Shown piece by piece: positions 52,003 to 61,273 of a DNA stretch of 64,000 nucleotides. The position numbers and the translations under genes are program-made. The notes beneath the pieces are model-generated. The model made no database searches. It saw nothing but the letters and a program-made list of their open reading frames with translations, and was not told where the DNA came from. Origin of the DNA: Paenibacillus sp. 1011MAR3C5 (lineage in GTDB: Bacteria; Bacillota; Bacilli; Paenibacillales; Paenibacillaceae); assembly GCF_003591485.1 (NCBI RefSeq), contig NZ_QZCF01000002.1, positions 620,001-684,000 on the forward strand, given 5' to 3'. Position 1 is the first letter of the stretch. Every line of letters starts with the position of its first letter.

Positions 52003-54285
52003 ATGAATCGATGGACGGGGAGAGCGGCGAATCTGGAGGAATGGCTTGGGCAGCTAAAGGCGAACGAGTCAGTCATGGAAAATGTGACGCATTGGCGCAC
52101 CTTGCCTCCGCGTGAGGCGAAGTTCGCGCCGCTGCCGGATGATCTGCATCCCGCATGGCGGGAAGCGCTTCGGAAGCGCGGAATTGAGAGACTCTATTCG
52201 CATCAAGCGGCTGCGTACGAGGCAGTCAGAAGAGGCAGCCACGTCGTCGCTGTGACACCTACAGCTTCAGGCAAGACGTTATGCTACAACTTGCCGGTTG
52301 TGCAGAGCCTGCTTCAGCAGGAGGAGGGACGAGCGCTCTACTTGTTCCCGACGAAGGCGCTGGCTCAGGATCAGGTGGCGGAGCTGCAAGTGCTGGCCGA
52401 TCTGATGGAAAGCGGAATCAAAACCCACACTTACGACGGAGATACGCCTCCAACGGTGCGAACGGCGATCCGCAACAGCGGCCATATTGTTGTGACAAAT
52501 CCCGATATGCTGCACTCCGCGATTCTGCCCCATCATACCAAGTGGGTCAAGCTGTTCGAGAATATCAAATATATTGTCATTGATGAGGTGCATGCTTACC
52601 GAGGCATATTCGGCAGCCACGTCGCCAACGTCATTCGGCGTCTGAAGCGGATCTGCCGATTCTATGGTTCAAATCCTCAGTTCATATGCGCATCTGCAAC
52701 CATTGACAATCCGAAGGAGCATGCGGAGCGGCTGATCGGCGAGCGTGTCGAGCTTGTGGACAACAATGGCGCGCCAATGGGCGAAAAACACTTTGTGCTC
52801 TACAATCCGCCTGTTGTCAACAAGCAGCTTGGCATCCGCCGCAGCAGCGTGCTGGAGACGCAGAAGCTTGCAGCTATGCTGCTGAAGCAAGGCGTTCAGA
52901 CGATCGTATTCGCCAGAAGCCGCGTTCGCGTCGAGCTGCTTCTGACTTATCTGCAAGAGCTCATCCGCGACAAGCTGGACGGCAAGACGATTAGAGGCTA
53001 CCGAGGCGGCTACTTGCCGAAGCTGCGGCGCGAGATTGAGAAGGGACTTCGCACGGGCGAAATTCGCGGGGTAGTCAGCACGAACGCCCTGGAGCTGGGC
53101 ATCGACATCGGTCAACTGCAAGCCTGCGTCTTGAATGGCTATCCGGGCACCATCGCAAGCACCTGGCAGCAATCCGGACGGGCCGGACGGAGGATGGAGA
53201 GCTCGGTGACATTCCTCGTTGCGAGCAGCAACCCCTTAGATCAATACATGATCCAGAATCCGGACTTTTTCTTCAGCCATCCGCCGGAGCGGGCGCTGAT
53301 CCATCCGGATAATCTGCTCGTGCTGATCGATCATGTGAAATGCGCGGCCTATGAGCTGCCATTCCGCGAGGGAGAGACGTTCGGGTCGGAGTCGCTGGCG
53401 GATATGATGGAATTTCTGGTGGAGGAGAAGGTGCTCCACAAGGCGGGCGACCGATGGTTCTGGATGGAGCAGTCATTCCCTGCACACAATATTTCACTTC
53501 GTTCCGCAGCACAGGAAAATTTCATTATCGTCGATATGACGAACGATAACCGCGTGCTTGGGGAGGTGGATCGCTTCAGCGCGCCCACGCTCATTCATGA
53601 GGAAGCGATCTACATCCATGAAGGCGTTCAGTTCCAGGTCGAGAAGCTCGATTATCCCGAGAAGAAAGCTTATGTGCGTCAAGTGGACGTCGACTATTAT
53701 ACGGACGCCAACTTGGCCGTTGAACTTAAGGTCCTTCATGTGGACAAAGAGAAGCAGACTGGCGACTTGCTCAGGCAATACGGTGAAGTAACGGTCAATG
53801 CCAAAGCGACGATTTTCAAAAAAATCCGTTTGCGCTCCCATGAGAATATCGGCTCGGGACCCATTCATCTGCCGGAAGAGGAGCTGCATACGAGCGGCTA
53901 CTGGTTCTCGTTCAGCGAAGAAGCGGCGGCGCGCAAGAGCAAAAACGAGATGCAGTTCGCTCTGCTCGGCATTGCGAATGTACTGGTGCATATCGCGCCT
54001 CTATATCTCATGTGCGATCCGTTTGACATTCGCGTTGTTCCACAGGTAAAGGCGGTGCATACGCAGCGTCCGACAATCTACTTCTACGACCGCTATCCCG
54101 GCGGCGTCGGATTAAGCGAGCGATTGTATGAGGTGCATGACGAGCTGCTTGCCCACGCCAAATCGATGATTACGTCTTGCGGCTGTCTCAGCGGCTGTCC
54201 CGCTTGCGTCGGTCCAATTGAAGAGGTGGGGCTGCTCGGCAAGCAGCAAGCGCTTGAACTGCTCCTGGAAGCGGGTGCGGTATGA
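52003..54285 (+). CDS. mrfA: DNA repair helicase MrfA (YprA-like), DUF1998 (760 aa)
   Basis: A superfamily 2 3'-5' helicase acting with MrfB on mitomycin C damage in Bacillus. The DEAH-type core has Q motif YSHQAAAYEAV, Walker A TPTASGKT, Walker B VIDEVHAYRG, motif III CASATI, and motif VI STWQQSGRAGRR; the C-terminus carries CGCLSGCPACVG, the four-cysteine metal motif required for function in MrfA. ATG 52003 is chosen (GAGGAG upstream; length near the 749 of Bacillus); an ATG at 51943 lacks a ribosome site. Overlaps mrfB by 4 bp. Confidence 0.93.
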   Translation: MNRWTGRAANLEEWLGQLKANESVMENVTHWRTLPPREAKFAPLPDDLHPAWREALRKRGIERLYSHQAAAYEAVRRGSHVVAVTPTASGKTLCYNLPVVQSLLQQEEGRALYLFPTKALAQDQVAELQVLADLMESGIKTHTYDGDTPPTVRTAIRNSGHIVVTNPDMLHSAILPHHTKWVKLFENIKYIVIDEVHAYRGIFGSHVANVIRRLKRICRFYGSNPQFICASATIDNPKEHAERLIGERVELVDNNGAPMGEKHFVLYNPPVVNKQLGIRRSSVLETQKLAAMLLKQGVQTIVFARSRVRVELLLTYLQELIRDKLDGKTIRGYRGGYLPKLRREIEKGLRTGEIRGVVSTNALELGIDIGQLQACVLNGYPGTIASTWQQSGRAGRRMESSVTFLVASSNPLDQYMIQNPDFFFSHPPERALIHPDNLLVLIDHVKCAAYELPFREGETFGSESLADMMEFLVEEKVLHKAGDRWFWMEQSFPAHNISLRSAAQENFIIVDMTNDNRVLGEVDRFSAPTLIHEEAIYIHEGVQFQVEKLDYPEKKAYVRQVDVDYYTDANLAVELKVLHVDKEKQTGDLLRQYGEVTVNAKATIFKKIRLRSHENIGSGPIHLPEEELHTSGYWFSFSEEAAARKSKNEMQFALLGIANVLVHIAPLYLMCDPFDIRVVPQVKAVHTQRPTIYFYDRYPGGVGLSERLYEVHDELLAHAKSMITSCGCLSGCPACVGPIEEVGLLGKQQALELLLEAGAV

Positions 54286-55592
54286 GCGGCTTGCGCGACC
54301 GAATGAATCGGTTAAGGGCGACGGCAAGCGAAACACAAGCTACAGAAGACGATACGACAGTTGCGGCCAGGTCGATTCCTGTTGCGGTTGAGACGGATGA
54401 CGAGGACCGGCTGCATCCGGGCTGGTCAGCTTTTGGAGTTTCCCTTCGCCGCAATGAAGCAGGCTCTTACTTAATGAGGAGAACCGTCTTACCGCTCGAT
54501 CATCGGCATGGTACGCACACTGTTGGCGAACTAAAGGAAGCGGCAGCCGGATTGTCATCTTTTCATCCGGCGGCGGGCGAGCCCGCGCCTGAATCCATCC
54601 TTTATCTGGATTTGGAAACGACGGGACTTGGCGTTGGAGCGGGGAATGTCCCGTTCATGGTTGGAATCGGCTATATGAGCGGCGATTCGTTTGTAGTTGA
54701 GCAGACCTTAATCCGGCATCCGGCCGAGGAGTTCGCTATGTTGTCGGATTTGCAGAAAAAGCTTCGCAATTATACTTATCTTGCCACATATAATGGTAAA
54801 ACTTTCGATTGGCCGCTTGTTCAGAATCGCATGATCATGAATGCAATCAGACTTGCAGACTGGTCACCGCTGCATCTTGATTTCTTGCATCCTTCGCGCG
54901 CCATCTGGCGGAATACGCTCGTTTCATGCAAGTTAAGCCATATTGAAGAGGAACGGCTTGGCATTACCCGATTGGATGATGTGCCAGGTTCCTTGGCGCC
55001 GCAACTCTATTTCCAGTACTTAGGAGACGGAGATCCAGCACCGCTCGAAGGTGTATTCCGCCATAATGAAAGCGATCTTTTGTCGCTCGCTTGCTTATCG
55101 ATCCGCTTCGGCTGGCTGCTTCAGGAGCAGATCTTCAGACGGATTCCTTATCCGGAGGAAGCGGAGGAACTGGTACGTACAGGATTATGGCTCAATCGCA
55201 TGGGATTGGGCGCATTGCCGGAGCTGCTGTTCGAGCGGGCAATCCAGCATGAGAAAGCTGCTTCATCATCGCTTCTCATGCTGGCGGCAAGCGATAAGAA
55301 GGCTGGAAATTGGGGGCGGGCTGTGTTATTGTGGCAGAAAGCCATTGTGCAGGCCGGAACCCAGTCGCATGAGGATGTGATTGAAGCCTGTATTGAGCTT
55401 GCGATGTATGATGAACACCGCACGAAGGATCTGGAATCGGCGCTTGCTTATGCCCTGCGAGCTCTGGAGCGGCATGAGCGGCTTACTCTCTTTGGTCAGC
55501 GCAATCGCAAGCATCAATCGGAGCAGGACAGCCTTCGCAATCGGGTAGCCAGGCTGCGGCGGAAGCTGGATAGAAGAGGGATGGACTCATGA
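54282..55592 (+). CDS. mrfB: Exonuclease MrfB (YprB-like) with TPR-like tail (436 aa)
   Basis: Metal-dependent exonuclease partner of MrfA. The DEDD-type RNase H fold has Asp110 and Glu112 in YLDLETTGLG, an Asn/Asp segment TYNGKTFDWP and the later HNESDLLSLA motif. The C-terminal 130 residues are helical and repeat-like, similar to the tetratricopeptide part of the Bacillus protein, where the active residues are reported near 107, 109, 172 and 262. The first 90 residues are variable. Coupled to mrfA by ATGA. Confidence 0.92.
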   Translation: MSGLRDRMNRLRATASETQATEDDTTVAARSIPVAVETDDEDRLHPGWSAFGVSLRRNEAGSYLMRRTVLPLDHRHGTHTVGELKEAAAGLSSFHPAAGEPAPESILYLDLETTGLGVGAGNVPFMVGIGYMSGDSFVVEQTLIRHPAEEFAMLSDLQKKLRNYTYLATYNGKTFDWPLVQNRMIMNAIRLADWSPLHLDFLHPSRAIWRNTLVSCKLSHIEEERLGITRLDDVPGSLAPQLYFQYLGDGDPAPLEGVFRHNESDLLSLACLSIRFGWLLQEQIFRRIPYPEEAEELVRTGLWLNRMGLGALPELLFERAIQHEKAASSSLLMLAASDKKAGNWGRAVLLWQKAIVQAGTQSHEDVIEACIELAMYDEHRTKDLESALAYALRALERHERLTLFGQRNRKHQSEQDSLRNRVARLRRKLDRRGMDS

Positions 55593-56425
55593 GTGAAACG
55601 AACGCCCGCTTGCGCGGACTGTTAATCGATTTGGACGGGACGCTGTATCACGGCACCAGTCGGATCGATGGGGCGGATCGCCTTATCGCATATATCAATG
55701 AAATCAAATTGCCTTATCAATTCGTAACGAACAATTCATCAACCTCTGCGGAAGAAGTAGCCGGGCGTTTGTCGGCGATGGGCATACCCGCTCAGGCATC
55801 GGATGTATGTACATCCGCCCAGGCAACTGCGGGTTATATCGCCGATCAGGCGCCGGGAGCATCCGTCTTCGTCATCGGAGAGGTTGGCTTGCGCAGCGCG
55901 CTGCAGGAAGCCGGCTGCCGCTTGACGGATGACGAACAACCCGACTTTGTCGTACAGGGAATCGACCGGTCCATGAGCTATGAGCGAATGGCGAGAGCGG
56001 TTCGATACATACGGGCTGGCGCTGCTTATGTAATGACCAATCCCGATCTGCTGCTGCCCTCCTCGGACGGCCTCATTCCGGGCGCTGGTTCCATAGGAGC
56101 GATGCTGCAAGCGGCAAGCGGGGAGAAACCTGTTGTCATCGGCAAGCCTTCATCTATTCTGATGGACTACTCCCTGAGGCGGCTTGGGGTTCATCATGAG
56201 GAAACCTGGGTCGTTGGGGATAATATAGCTACGGATATAGCGGCCGGCCTTGCGGCAGGATGCAAGGCAGTGCTCGTCCTGACGGGTCTGACCCATGCCG
56301 ATAATGTGGAACAATTCACGGCTGCTGCCGGTTGCAGGCCTGACCGAATATGCAATACATTGGATGATTTGAGACAAGAAATTGCAAGCAATCTAAGTGC
56401 AAACAGCATGTGCAGGGAGGATTAA
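55589..56425 (+). CDS. HAD-IIA family sugar-phosphatase-like hydrolase (278 aa)
   Basis: NagD/AraL/YutF-type phosphatase: motif I Asp14-Leu-Asp16 in LLIDLDGTLYHGT, motif II FVTNNSSTS, Lys motif VIGKPSS and motif IV VVGDNIATDIAAGLAAGCK. Subfamily IIA has a large C2 cap. Substrates of homologues are low-specificity sugar phosphates, pNPP or pyridoxal phosphate, so the natural substrate is unknown. It starts inside the mrfB stop (ATGA) and may be part of that operon. Confidence 0.9.
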   Translation: MSETNARLRGLLIDLDGTLYHGTSRIDGADRLIAYINEIKLPYQFVTNNSSTSAEEVAGRLSAMGIPAQASDVCTSAQATAGYIADQAPGASVFVIGEVGLRSALQEAGCRLTDDEQPDFVVQGIDRSMSYERMARAVRYIRAGAAYVMTNPDLLLPSSDGLIPGAGSIGAMLQAASGEKPVVIGKPSSILMDYSLRRLGVHHEETWVVGDNIATDIAAGLAAGCKAVLVLTGLTHADNVEQFTAAAGCRPDRICNTLDDLRQEIASNLSANSMCRED

Positions 56426-56431
56426 GCCTAG

Positions 56432-57250
56432 ATGCAGGAACTGCCGGAGTTGGATATCTATCGGGCAATGCTGGCTGAACGTTATGCGGGCGCCCAAGTA
56501 ACAGCAATAACCATCCATCACCAAGGTATGGATGAGGCCGCCAAGACAGAGTTGAGCGGTCAAGTAGTCGGGACGACCGTCTGGTTCGTCGAACGGAGAG
56601 CGCAGCATCTGGTTTTCCATTTGGATAATGGCAAGCGCCTTCTAGTGAACATCCCTTATGATGCTTATGCTTATTGTGGAACCGGAGACAAGCCGCAGGA
56701 TGCGAAAGCCTCTGTGACGATTTCTTTTGGAGAGCGTTATGTCACGTTCTATGGCTTGCAAGGCGAAGACATAAAGCTGATGTCCGTAAAAGGGCTTGAG
56801 GAATACATGAAAGGTCGCGGCATCGATCCGCTAGACAAGCGTCTGACGCTAACCCGCTTTGTGGAGCGGTTTGCGAAGAAGAGAAGCACGCTCAAGACTG
56901 CGCTAATGGATGAAGGGCTCATCTCCGGGATCGGTCCGGTTTATGCCGACGAGATAGCGTTTGCAGCTAAGATTCGGCCCGATGCAAAGCTTCAATCGCT
57001 GGATGCCGGCGCTTGGGAGAGACTATACCAAGCGATGGGCAGTGTGCTGCGCGATGCCATCTCCCATGGGGGAGCCGGCGAGATACCGCTATTCGAAGGC
57101 GATTTGCTGACGGGCGGGTTCGCCGAGCGCTTCCAGGTCTACAAGCGGGAAGGTCAAGCCTGTGCAAGATGCGGTGGGACGGTTAAGAAGCTCACAGCGG
57201 GCAACCGGAAAGCATTCGCTTGCACGGAATGTCAGGAAATAAGCGAATGA
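56432..57250 (+). CDS. Fpg/Nei-family DNA glycosylase-like protein lacking Pro2 (272 aa)
   Basis: Has the Fpg/Nei N-terminal beta sandwich, H2TH region (TALMDEGLISGIGPVYADEI, about 158-178) and a zinc finger Cys-Ala-Arg-Cys to Cys-Thr-Glu-Cys at the C-terminus. The N-terminus reads MQELPELDIY rather than MPELPE. Fpg/Nei enzymes use Pro2 as the Schiff-base nucleophile after Met removal, so glycosylase/AP-lyase chemistry should be lost or changed here, while Glu3 remains. DNA binding could persist. Good ribosome site AGGGAGGA. Confidence 0.85.
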   Translation: MQELPELDIYRAMLAERYAGAQVTAITIHHQGMDEAAKTELSGQVVGTTVWFVERRAQHLVFHLDNGKRLLVNIPYDAYAYCGTGDKPQDAKASVTISFGERYVTFYGLQGEDIKLMSVKGLEEYMKGRGIDPLDKRLTLTRFVERFAKKRSTLKTALMDEGLISGIGPVYADEIAFAAKIRPDAKLQSLDAGAWERLYQAMGSVLRDAISHGGAGEIPLFEGDLLTGGFAERFQVYKREGQACARCGGTVKKLTAGNRKAFACTECQEISE

Positions 57251-57291
57251 GGATTTACTCACAATGTGAGCAAATCGGATGGAGGGTCTGA

Positions 57292-57633
57292 ATGATCCAC
57301 GTATATCTGGATGACTTCCGCAAATGTCCACATGGATTCGTGCTTGCCAAGTCAGCAGAGGAATGCAAGCAGCTTATCGACGGGGAGACGATCGATATTC
57401 TGTCGTTGGACTACGACTTAGGCTGGGGCCAGCCTACGGGATATGAAGTTGTGCATCACCTGATTCAATCCGGGAAATATCCGCGGCGCATCTATTTGCA
57501 TACGTCCAGCGCTCCAGGGAGGCAGCAAATGTACCATGCGCTTACGGGGCATATTCCAGCGGATGTACAATTATTCGGAGGTCCTATGCCTCAGATGCTG
57601 CTGGACGAAGTATCAGAGGCAGCACGTCGTTAG
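57292..57633 (+). CDS. Cyclic-phosphate processing receiver (cREC) domain protein (113 aa)
   Basis: A small receiver-like protein: VYLDDFRKCPHGFVLAKS at the start, ILSLDYDLGWGQPTGYEVV with acidic residues where a receiver phospho-acceptor would be, and IYLHTSSAPGRQQM. This matches the cREC domain group predicted to sense or process cyclic phosphate RNA ends or nucleotides. ATG 57292 follows TGGAGGG. No partner of a known cREC system is adjacent. Confidence 0.72.
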   Translation: MIHVYLDDFRKCPHGFVLAKSAEECKQLIDGETIDILSLDYDLGWGQPTGYEVVHHLIQSGKYPRRIYLHTSSAPGRQQMYHALTGHIPADVQLFGGPMPQMLLDEVSEAARR

Positions 57634-57684
57634 CGCTTAAGATACGGCATACTATAACATCATAATGAAAGAGGCTTAGCCATC

Positions 57685-58704
57685 GTGAGTCAATGGATCG
57701 GAACAGCGAATCAAACCTATGCTCCTTACGCTATGGAGGAGCTTCGAAGACTAATTCCGGGGGCAAGCTTCACTCAGCTTGCCGCAGGAGAGGTGTTCCT
57801 CATGAATTGCACAATGGAGCAAGCAGAAGCTCTCGCGGCTATTCATCGGGATGAGCCCATCTTCCTCCGCCATATCCAACCGGTCGACCGGGTAATGGAT
57901 ATTGACGGAAGCGCGTCTGATTTGCAGGGATTGGCGGACATGATCCGCAACGCCCGTCTTGCTTTTGAAGAAAAGAGGACGGCTGTACATATTCGTAGAA
58001 ATGCCAAAACATCGTTCCATTACACGGCTTCCGATACAAAGGCGCTGCTGGATGCGGTGCTGGAGGAACTGGAAGCAGAGCCTGTCGTGCAGCAGCCTGA
58101 GATGATTATCTCTGTGTATGCAGCAGGGGACAAGCTGTATGTCGGTTTCGCCACGCCGGAAGACATGCTGTCGGATTGGCCGGGGGGAGCCGTACGGTTC
58201 CAGCGCGAAGAGGGACAAGTGTCCAGAGCCAAGTTCAAGCTGCTTGAAGCGGAGAGAGCATTCGGGTTGCGGTATATGGATTACCGGCAAGCGTTGGACG
58301 TAGGCGCTGCACCCGGCGGCTGGACATCCTTGTTGCTGGAGCGCGGTCTGCGTGTAACGGCTATTGATCCCGCTGACATGCATCCGTCGCTGCTGGCAAG
58401 CCCGGCGCTTACACATATCAAGCGCAATGCGTCCGATGCCAAGCTTCCCAAGAGAGCTTTTGACCTGCTTGTTTGTGACATGAGCTGGAGTCCGATGCTG
58501 ATGAGCAAGCTTGTCCTGGATCTGAAGGACGCGCTGACTCCTGGAGCGACTGCGATCGTTACCGTTAAGCTTATGCACCGCAAGCCGCTGCAGACCATTA
58601 GGGAAGTGAAGGAGCGGCTGGGCACGGCGTTTACCGTGCTGAAGGCCAAGCAGCTCTTCCACAATAGAGAAGAGATTACCTTGCATCTTCGCATCAAGGA
58701 GTAG
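57685..58704 (+). CDS. RlmM-like FtsJ-fold RNA methyltransferase with THUMP-like N-terminus (339 aa)
   Basis: N-terminal RNA-binding part (residues 1-175) then an RrmJ/FtsJ Rossmann domain: ALDVGAAPGGWTSLL (motif I), VCDMSWSP (catalytic Asp) and TAIVTVKLMHRKP (catalytic Lys). RlmM in Gram-negatives 2'-O-methylates C2498 of 23S rRNA; the target of Firmicute relatives is not confirmed. GTG start at 57685 behind AAAGAGGC. Followed by a kinase with its own promoter. Confidence 0.85.
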   Translation: MSQWIGTANQTYAPYAMEELRRLIPGASFTQLAAGEVFLMNCTMEQAEALAAIHRDEPIFLRHIQPVDRVMDIDGSASDLQGLADMIRNARLAFEEKRTAVHIRRNAKTSFHYTASDTKALLDAVLEELEAEPVVQQPEMIISVYAAGDKLYVGFATPEDMLSDWPGGAVRFQREEGQVSRAKFKLLEAERAFGLRYMDYRQALDVGAAPGGWTSLLLERGLRVTAIDPADMHPSLLASPALTHIKRNASDAKLPKRAFDLLVCDMSWSPMLMSKLVLDLKDALTPGATAIVTVKLMHRKPLQTIREVKERLGTAFTVLKAKQLFHNREEITLHLRIKE

Positions 58705-58754
58705 CGGGAGCGGCATGCTCGTCATCGTTGCTCTATTCGCAACGATCTCAACTA

Positions 58755-58763
58755 TGTTATAAT
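58755..58763 (+). promoter_or_regulatory. Extended -10 promoter before the kinase leader
   Basis: TGTTATAAT (58755-58763) is an extended -10; no good -35 is visible. Transcription should begin near 58770 and run into the terminator at 58795-58847. Confidence 0.6.
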
Positions 58764-58794
58764 TATGGCATAACCAACCATATATGAAATGGGA

Positions 58795-58847
58795 AAGCAT
58801 CCCGAAAAACACCTGCCGTGGGCAGGTGATTTCGTGATGCTTTTTTT
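58795..58847 (+). terminator. Leader terminator or attenuator upstream of the Ser/Thr kinase
   Basis: AAGCATC (58795-58801) pairs with GATGCTT (58836-58842), and CACCTGCC with GGCAGGTG inside, followed by seven T. It sits between the promoter at 58755 and the kinase start at 58875, so most transcripts from that promoter would stop after about 75 nt. Confidence 0.85.
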
Positions 58848-58874
58848 CGTTTGGGAGAAGAAGGAGACTAACAG

Positions 58875-60497
58875 ATGATGAACAATCAAGCAGGAAGCGA
58901 ACTTTTGAAGAATGGCACGATAGTCGAAGAACGTTACCGTGTCATTCGCGTGATTGGACAAGGAGGCATGGGAATTGTCTATGCAGTAGAGGATTTGAAG
59001 CTTGAAGGCACTGTGCGCGCGATGAAAATAACGTCAAGCAGCATCGGATCAGGCATCTATTCGGAAGAAGCCCATACGCTAATGAAACTGAGCCATCCAT
59101 ACTTGCCGCTCATCACCGACTATTTTCCGCCGCAGGAAGGCGGAGGAAGAGAAGTGCTGATCATGGACTACGTTGACGGCAATACGATTGCAAGCATGTT
59201 GAATCAATCGATGAGCGGATTTACGTTTCCCGAGCTGATTCATATCGGCTTGCAGCTATGCTCGGCACTAGTCTATCTGCATTCACGTCCTTCTGCCATT
59301 ATACATCGCGACTTGAAGCCGTCTAATGTGATGATCGACCGTAAAGGCAACATTAAGCTGATCGATTTCGGCATATCCAGAAGATATAAGGAAGGACAGC
59401 ACGGAGATACGGTGAAGCTTGGCACGCTTGGCTTCGCGGCGCCGGAGCAGCGGGACGGGAGACAAAGCGACGCTCGGACGGACATCTACGGTCTGGGTGC
59501 TTTATTGTATTACATCGCTTCAAACGGCGTCCGGACGTACGATGGTGATTCCGGTGGCTACCGGTCGATCATCCCGCACTTGCCTAAGGATTTCCCTGCA
59601 TCATTCGGCACCGTTCTGGAGCGAATGCTTCAGCCTACGCCTGCACATCGCTATCAGTCTATGCTTGACGTGGAGCAAGCGTTGAAAGCCTTTTCTTCTC
59701 AGGCCGTATTATCGGATGACGCCCCGAAGCGCTGGGATATGCATATGAACCGTATTAAACCGGCGCTTGTCAGTGTGATCTCCATGTCCCCTGGAGCAGG
59801 CGCTACGATGCTGTCCATTACATTGTCGACGATGCTCGGCCGCAGAGGCTGCTCAGTCACGGCTGCGGAATATTACGGCGTTCAGCCGGAGTGGATTGAG
59901 CTGCTGCCCGCAAGATCCAAGCGGGACTCCATTGATGAAAACGGGTTGATTAGCTATAAGGAGCTCTACAATCGAAGGAAAAAGGACAGCAATGCTATCC
60001 ATTGGTGCGTCGTGCCATCCCATCAGCTGTCGCAAAACGGACAAGATTCCAGACTATTCGAGCAGAAGCTCCGGCAGTTCGGCAGCGACATGAATATTAT
60101 TGATTTCTCCAGCAAATGGCATGAGCCTGACGCGTTATATTGGTTAATGGAATCAATGCACGTGATTGCTGTCGGTGATCCCTTTATTGCGAAGTGGCAA
60201 GTCGATCATGTGCAGCGGCTGATTGAGCTTGATGAGAAGCTAAAGGACAGCGGCGGGACGCTGCATTGGGTCGCCAACAAAGATGTGCGGTTCCGTGCCA
60301 GAACGGAATGGCTGTCGCTCTTCCCGAGTCGTCCGGTATGCACGATTCCGCTGCTGCCGCAGGATGCGGTGCTGAATGCGTTATGGAGCAATAAGTGGAT
60401 GACAGAAAATACAGTACTGGACTATCGGTTAGGCAAAGCGCTGACTCCGCTATGCGACAGGCTGACCAGGCATTTGGACGGCAACGGGAATAGCTAG
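58875..60497 (+). CDS. Ser/Thr protein kinase with C-terminal P-loop-like domain (540 aa)
   Basis: Residues 15-275 are a Hanks-type kinase: glycine loop GQGGMGIVYAVED, His144-Arg-Asp146 in HRDLKPSNVM, DFG in LIDFGISRRY and APEQ (FAAPEQRDG). There is no membrane helix or PASTA repeat, unlike PrkC. The rest (about 285-540) is a separate domain with SMSPGAGATMLSITLSTMLG at about 303, like the deviant Walker A of ParA/MinD-type ATPases but with Ala-Thr where Gly-Lys-Thr is expected. Function of that part is unknown. Confidence 0.85.
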   Translation: MMNNQAGSELLKNGTIVEERYRVIRVIGQGGMGIVYAVEDLKLEGTVRAMKITSSSIGSGIYSEEAHTLMKLSHPYLPLITDYFPPQEGGGREVLIMDYVDGNTIASMLNQSMSGFTFPELIHIGLQLCSALVYLHSRPSAIIHRDLKPSNVMIDRKGNIKLIDFGISRRYKEGQHGDTVKLGTLGFAAPEQRDGRQSDARTDIYGLGALLYYIASNGVRTYDGDSGGYRSIIPHLPKDFPASFGTVLERMLQPTPAHRYQSMLDVEQALKAFSSQAVLSDDAPKRWDMHMNRIKPALVSVISMSPGAGATMLSITLSTMLGRRGCSVTAAEYYGVQPEWIELLPARSKRDSIDENGLISYKELYNRRKKDSNAIHWCVVPSHQLSQNGQDSRLFEQKLRQFGSDMNIIDFSSKWHEPDALYWLMESMHVIAVGDPFIAKWQVDHVQRLIELDEKLKDSGGTLHWVANKDVRFRARTEWLSLFPSRPVCTIPLLPQDAVLNALWSNKWMTENTVLDYRLGKALTPLCDRLTRHLDGNGNS

Positions 60498-60508
60498 TTC
60501 TCTTGCAA

Positions 60509-60537
60509 TTGGACATATCCTTCTTTATGATGATAAT
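60509..60537 (+). promoter_or_regulatory. Sigma-A promoter of the second two-component operon
   Basis: TTGGAC (60509-60514), 17 bp, GATAAT (60532-60537), about 38 bp before the response regulator start. Confidence 0.6.
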
Positions 60538-60574
60538 ATTGTTGGGATTCTAACAAGAAGGAAGGTCCAAACTC

Positions 60575-61273
60575 ATGAATGAACGCATACTTGTCGTTGA
60601 AGATGAAGCGGGGATCGCCCGCATATTACAGTTAGAGCTCGAACACGAGGGCTATACGGTAGGTGTAGCCCATGACGGACGCAAAGGCTACGAGATGGCG
60701 TCCTCCGGCGAATGGCAGCTTGTGCTTCTGGATGTGATGCTGCCGGAGATGAGCGGTATTGAAGTGCTTCGTCTTATCCGGCAAGCCGGCAATCCAGTTC
60801 CTATTATATTGCTTACAGCAAGAGATACGGTTCCCGACAAGGTGAGCGGCTTCGAGCACGGAGCAAACGATTATATTACGAAGCCGTTCGCGGTTGAGGA
60901 GCTGCTGGCGCGGGTAAGGAACATTCTGCGCATCTTCCAGCAGTATCCGAAGGAAGCGGAAGGCTCCGATCTGATTAAGCTCGGCGATCTGACAATTGAG
61001 CTGCGTACGCGCAAAGTATTCCGAAAGGATCTGCTGATCGAGCTGACGCCTCGCGAATTCGAGCTGCTCGTCTATCTGGTTGAGAATCGCAATGAAGAGA
61101 AGTCTCGCGAGGATATCCTATCTGAAGTATGGGGCTACGACTTTATCGGGGAGACCAATCTCGTCGATGTCTATATCCGTTATTTGCGCCAAAAGCTGGA
61201 CAAGGGCTATCGCCATAAGCTGATTCATACGGTACGCGGCGTAGGCTACATGATAAAGGAGCCGGATGCATGA
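60575..61273 (+). CDS. OmpR/PhoB-family response regulator (232 aa)
   Basis: Receiver domain with acidic pair VVEDEAG, phospho-acceptor Asp53 in LLDVMLPEM, and Lys in LLTARDTVPDK; then a winged-helix DNA-binding domain ending with VRGVGYMIKE. The ATG follows GAAGGAAGGTCC. The next gene, a histidine kinase, overlaps by 4 bp, giving a cognate pair. The ArlR/CssR-like type suggests an envelope or secretion signal, but targets are unknown. Confidence 0.93.
   Translation: MNERILVVEDEAGIARILQLELEHEGYTVGVAHDGRKGYEMASSGEWQLVLLDVMLPEMSGIEVLRLIRQAGNPVPIILLTARDTVPDKVSGFEHGANDYITKPFAVEELLARVRNILRIFQQYPKEAEGSDLIKLGDLTIELRTRKVFRKDLLIELTPREFELLVYLVENRNEEKSREDILSEVWGYDFIGETNLVDVYIRYLRQKLDKGYRHKLIHTVRGVGYMIKEPDA

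Noticed and set aside
57751..58812. 353-codon minus-strand frame opposite the RlmM-like gene
   Set aside because: Shadow of the sense gene, with low-complexity Gln/Arg/His composition and no domain.
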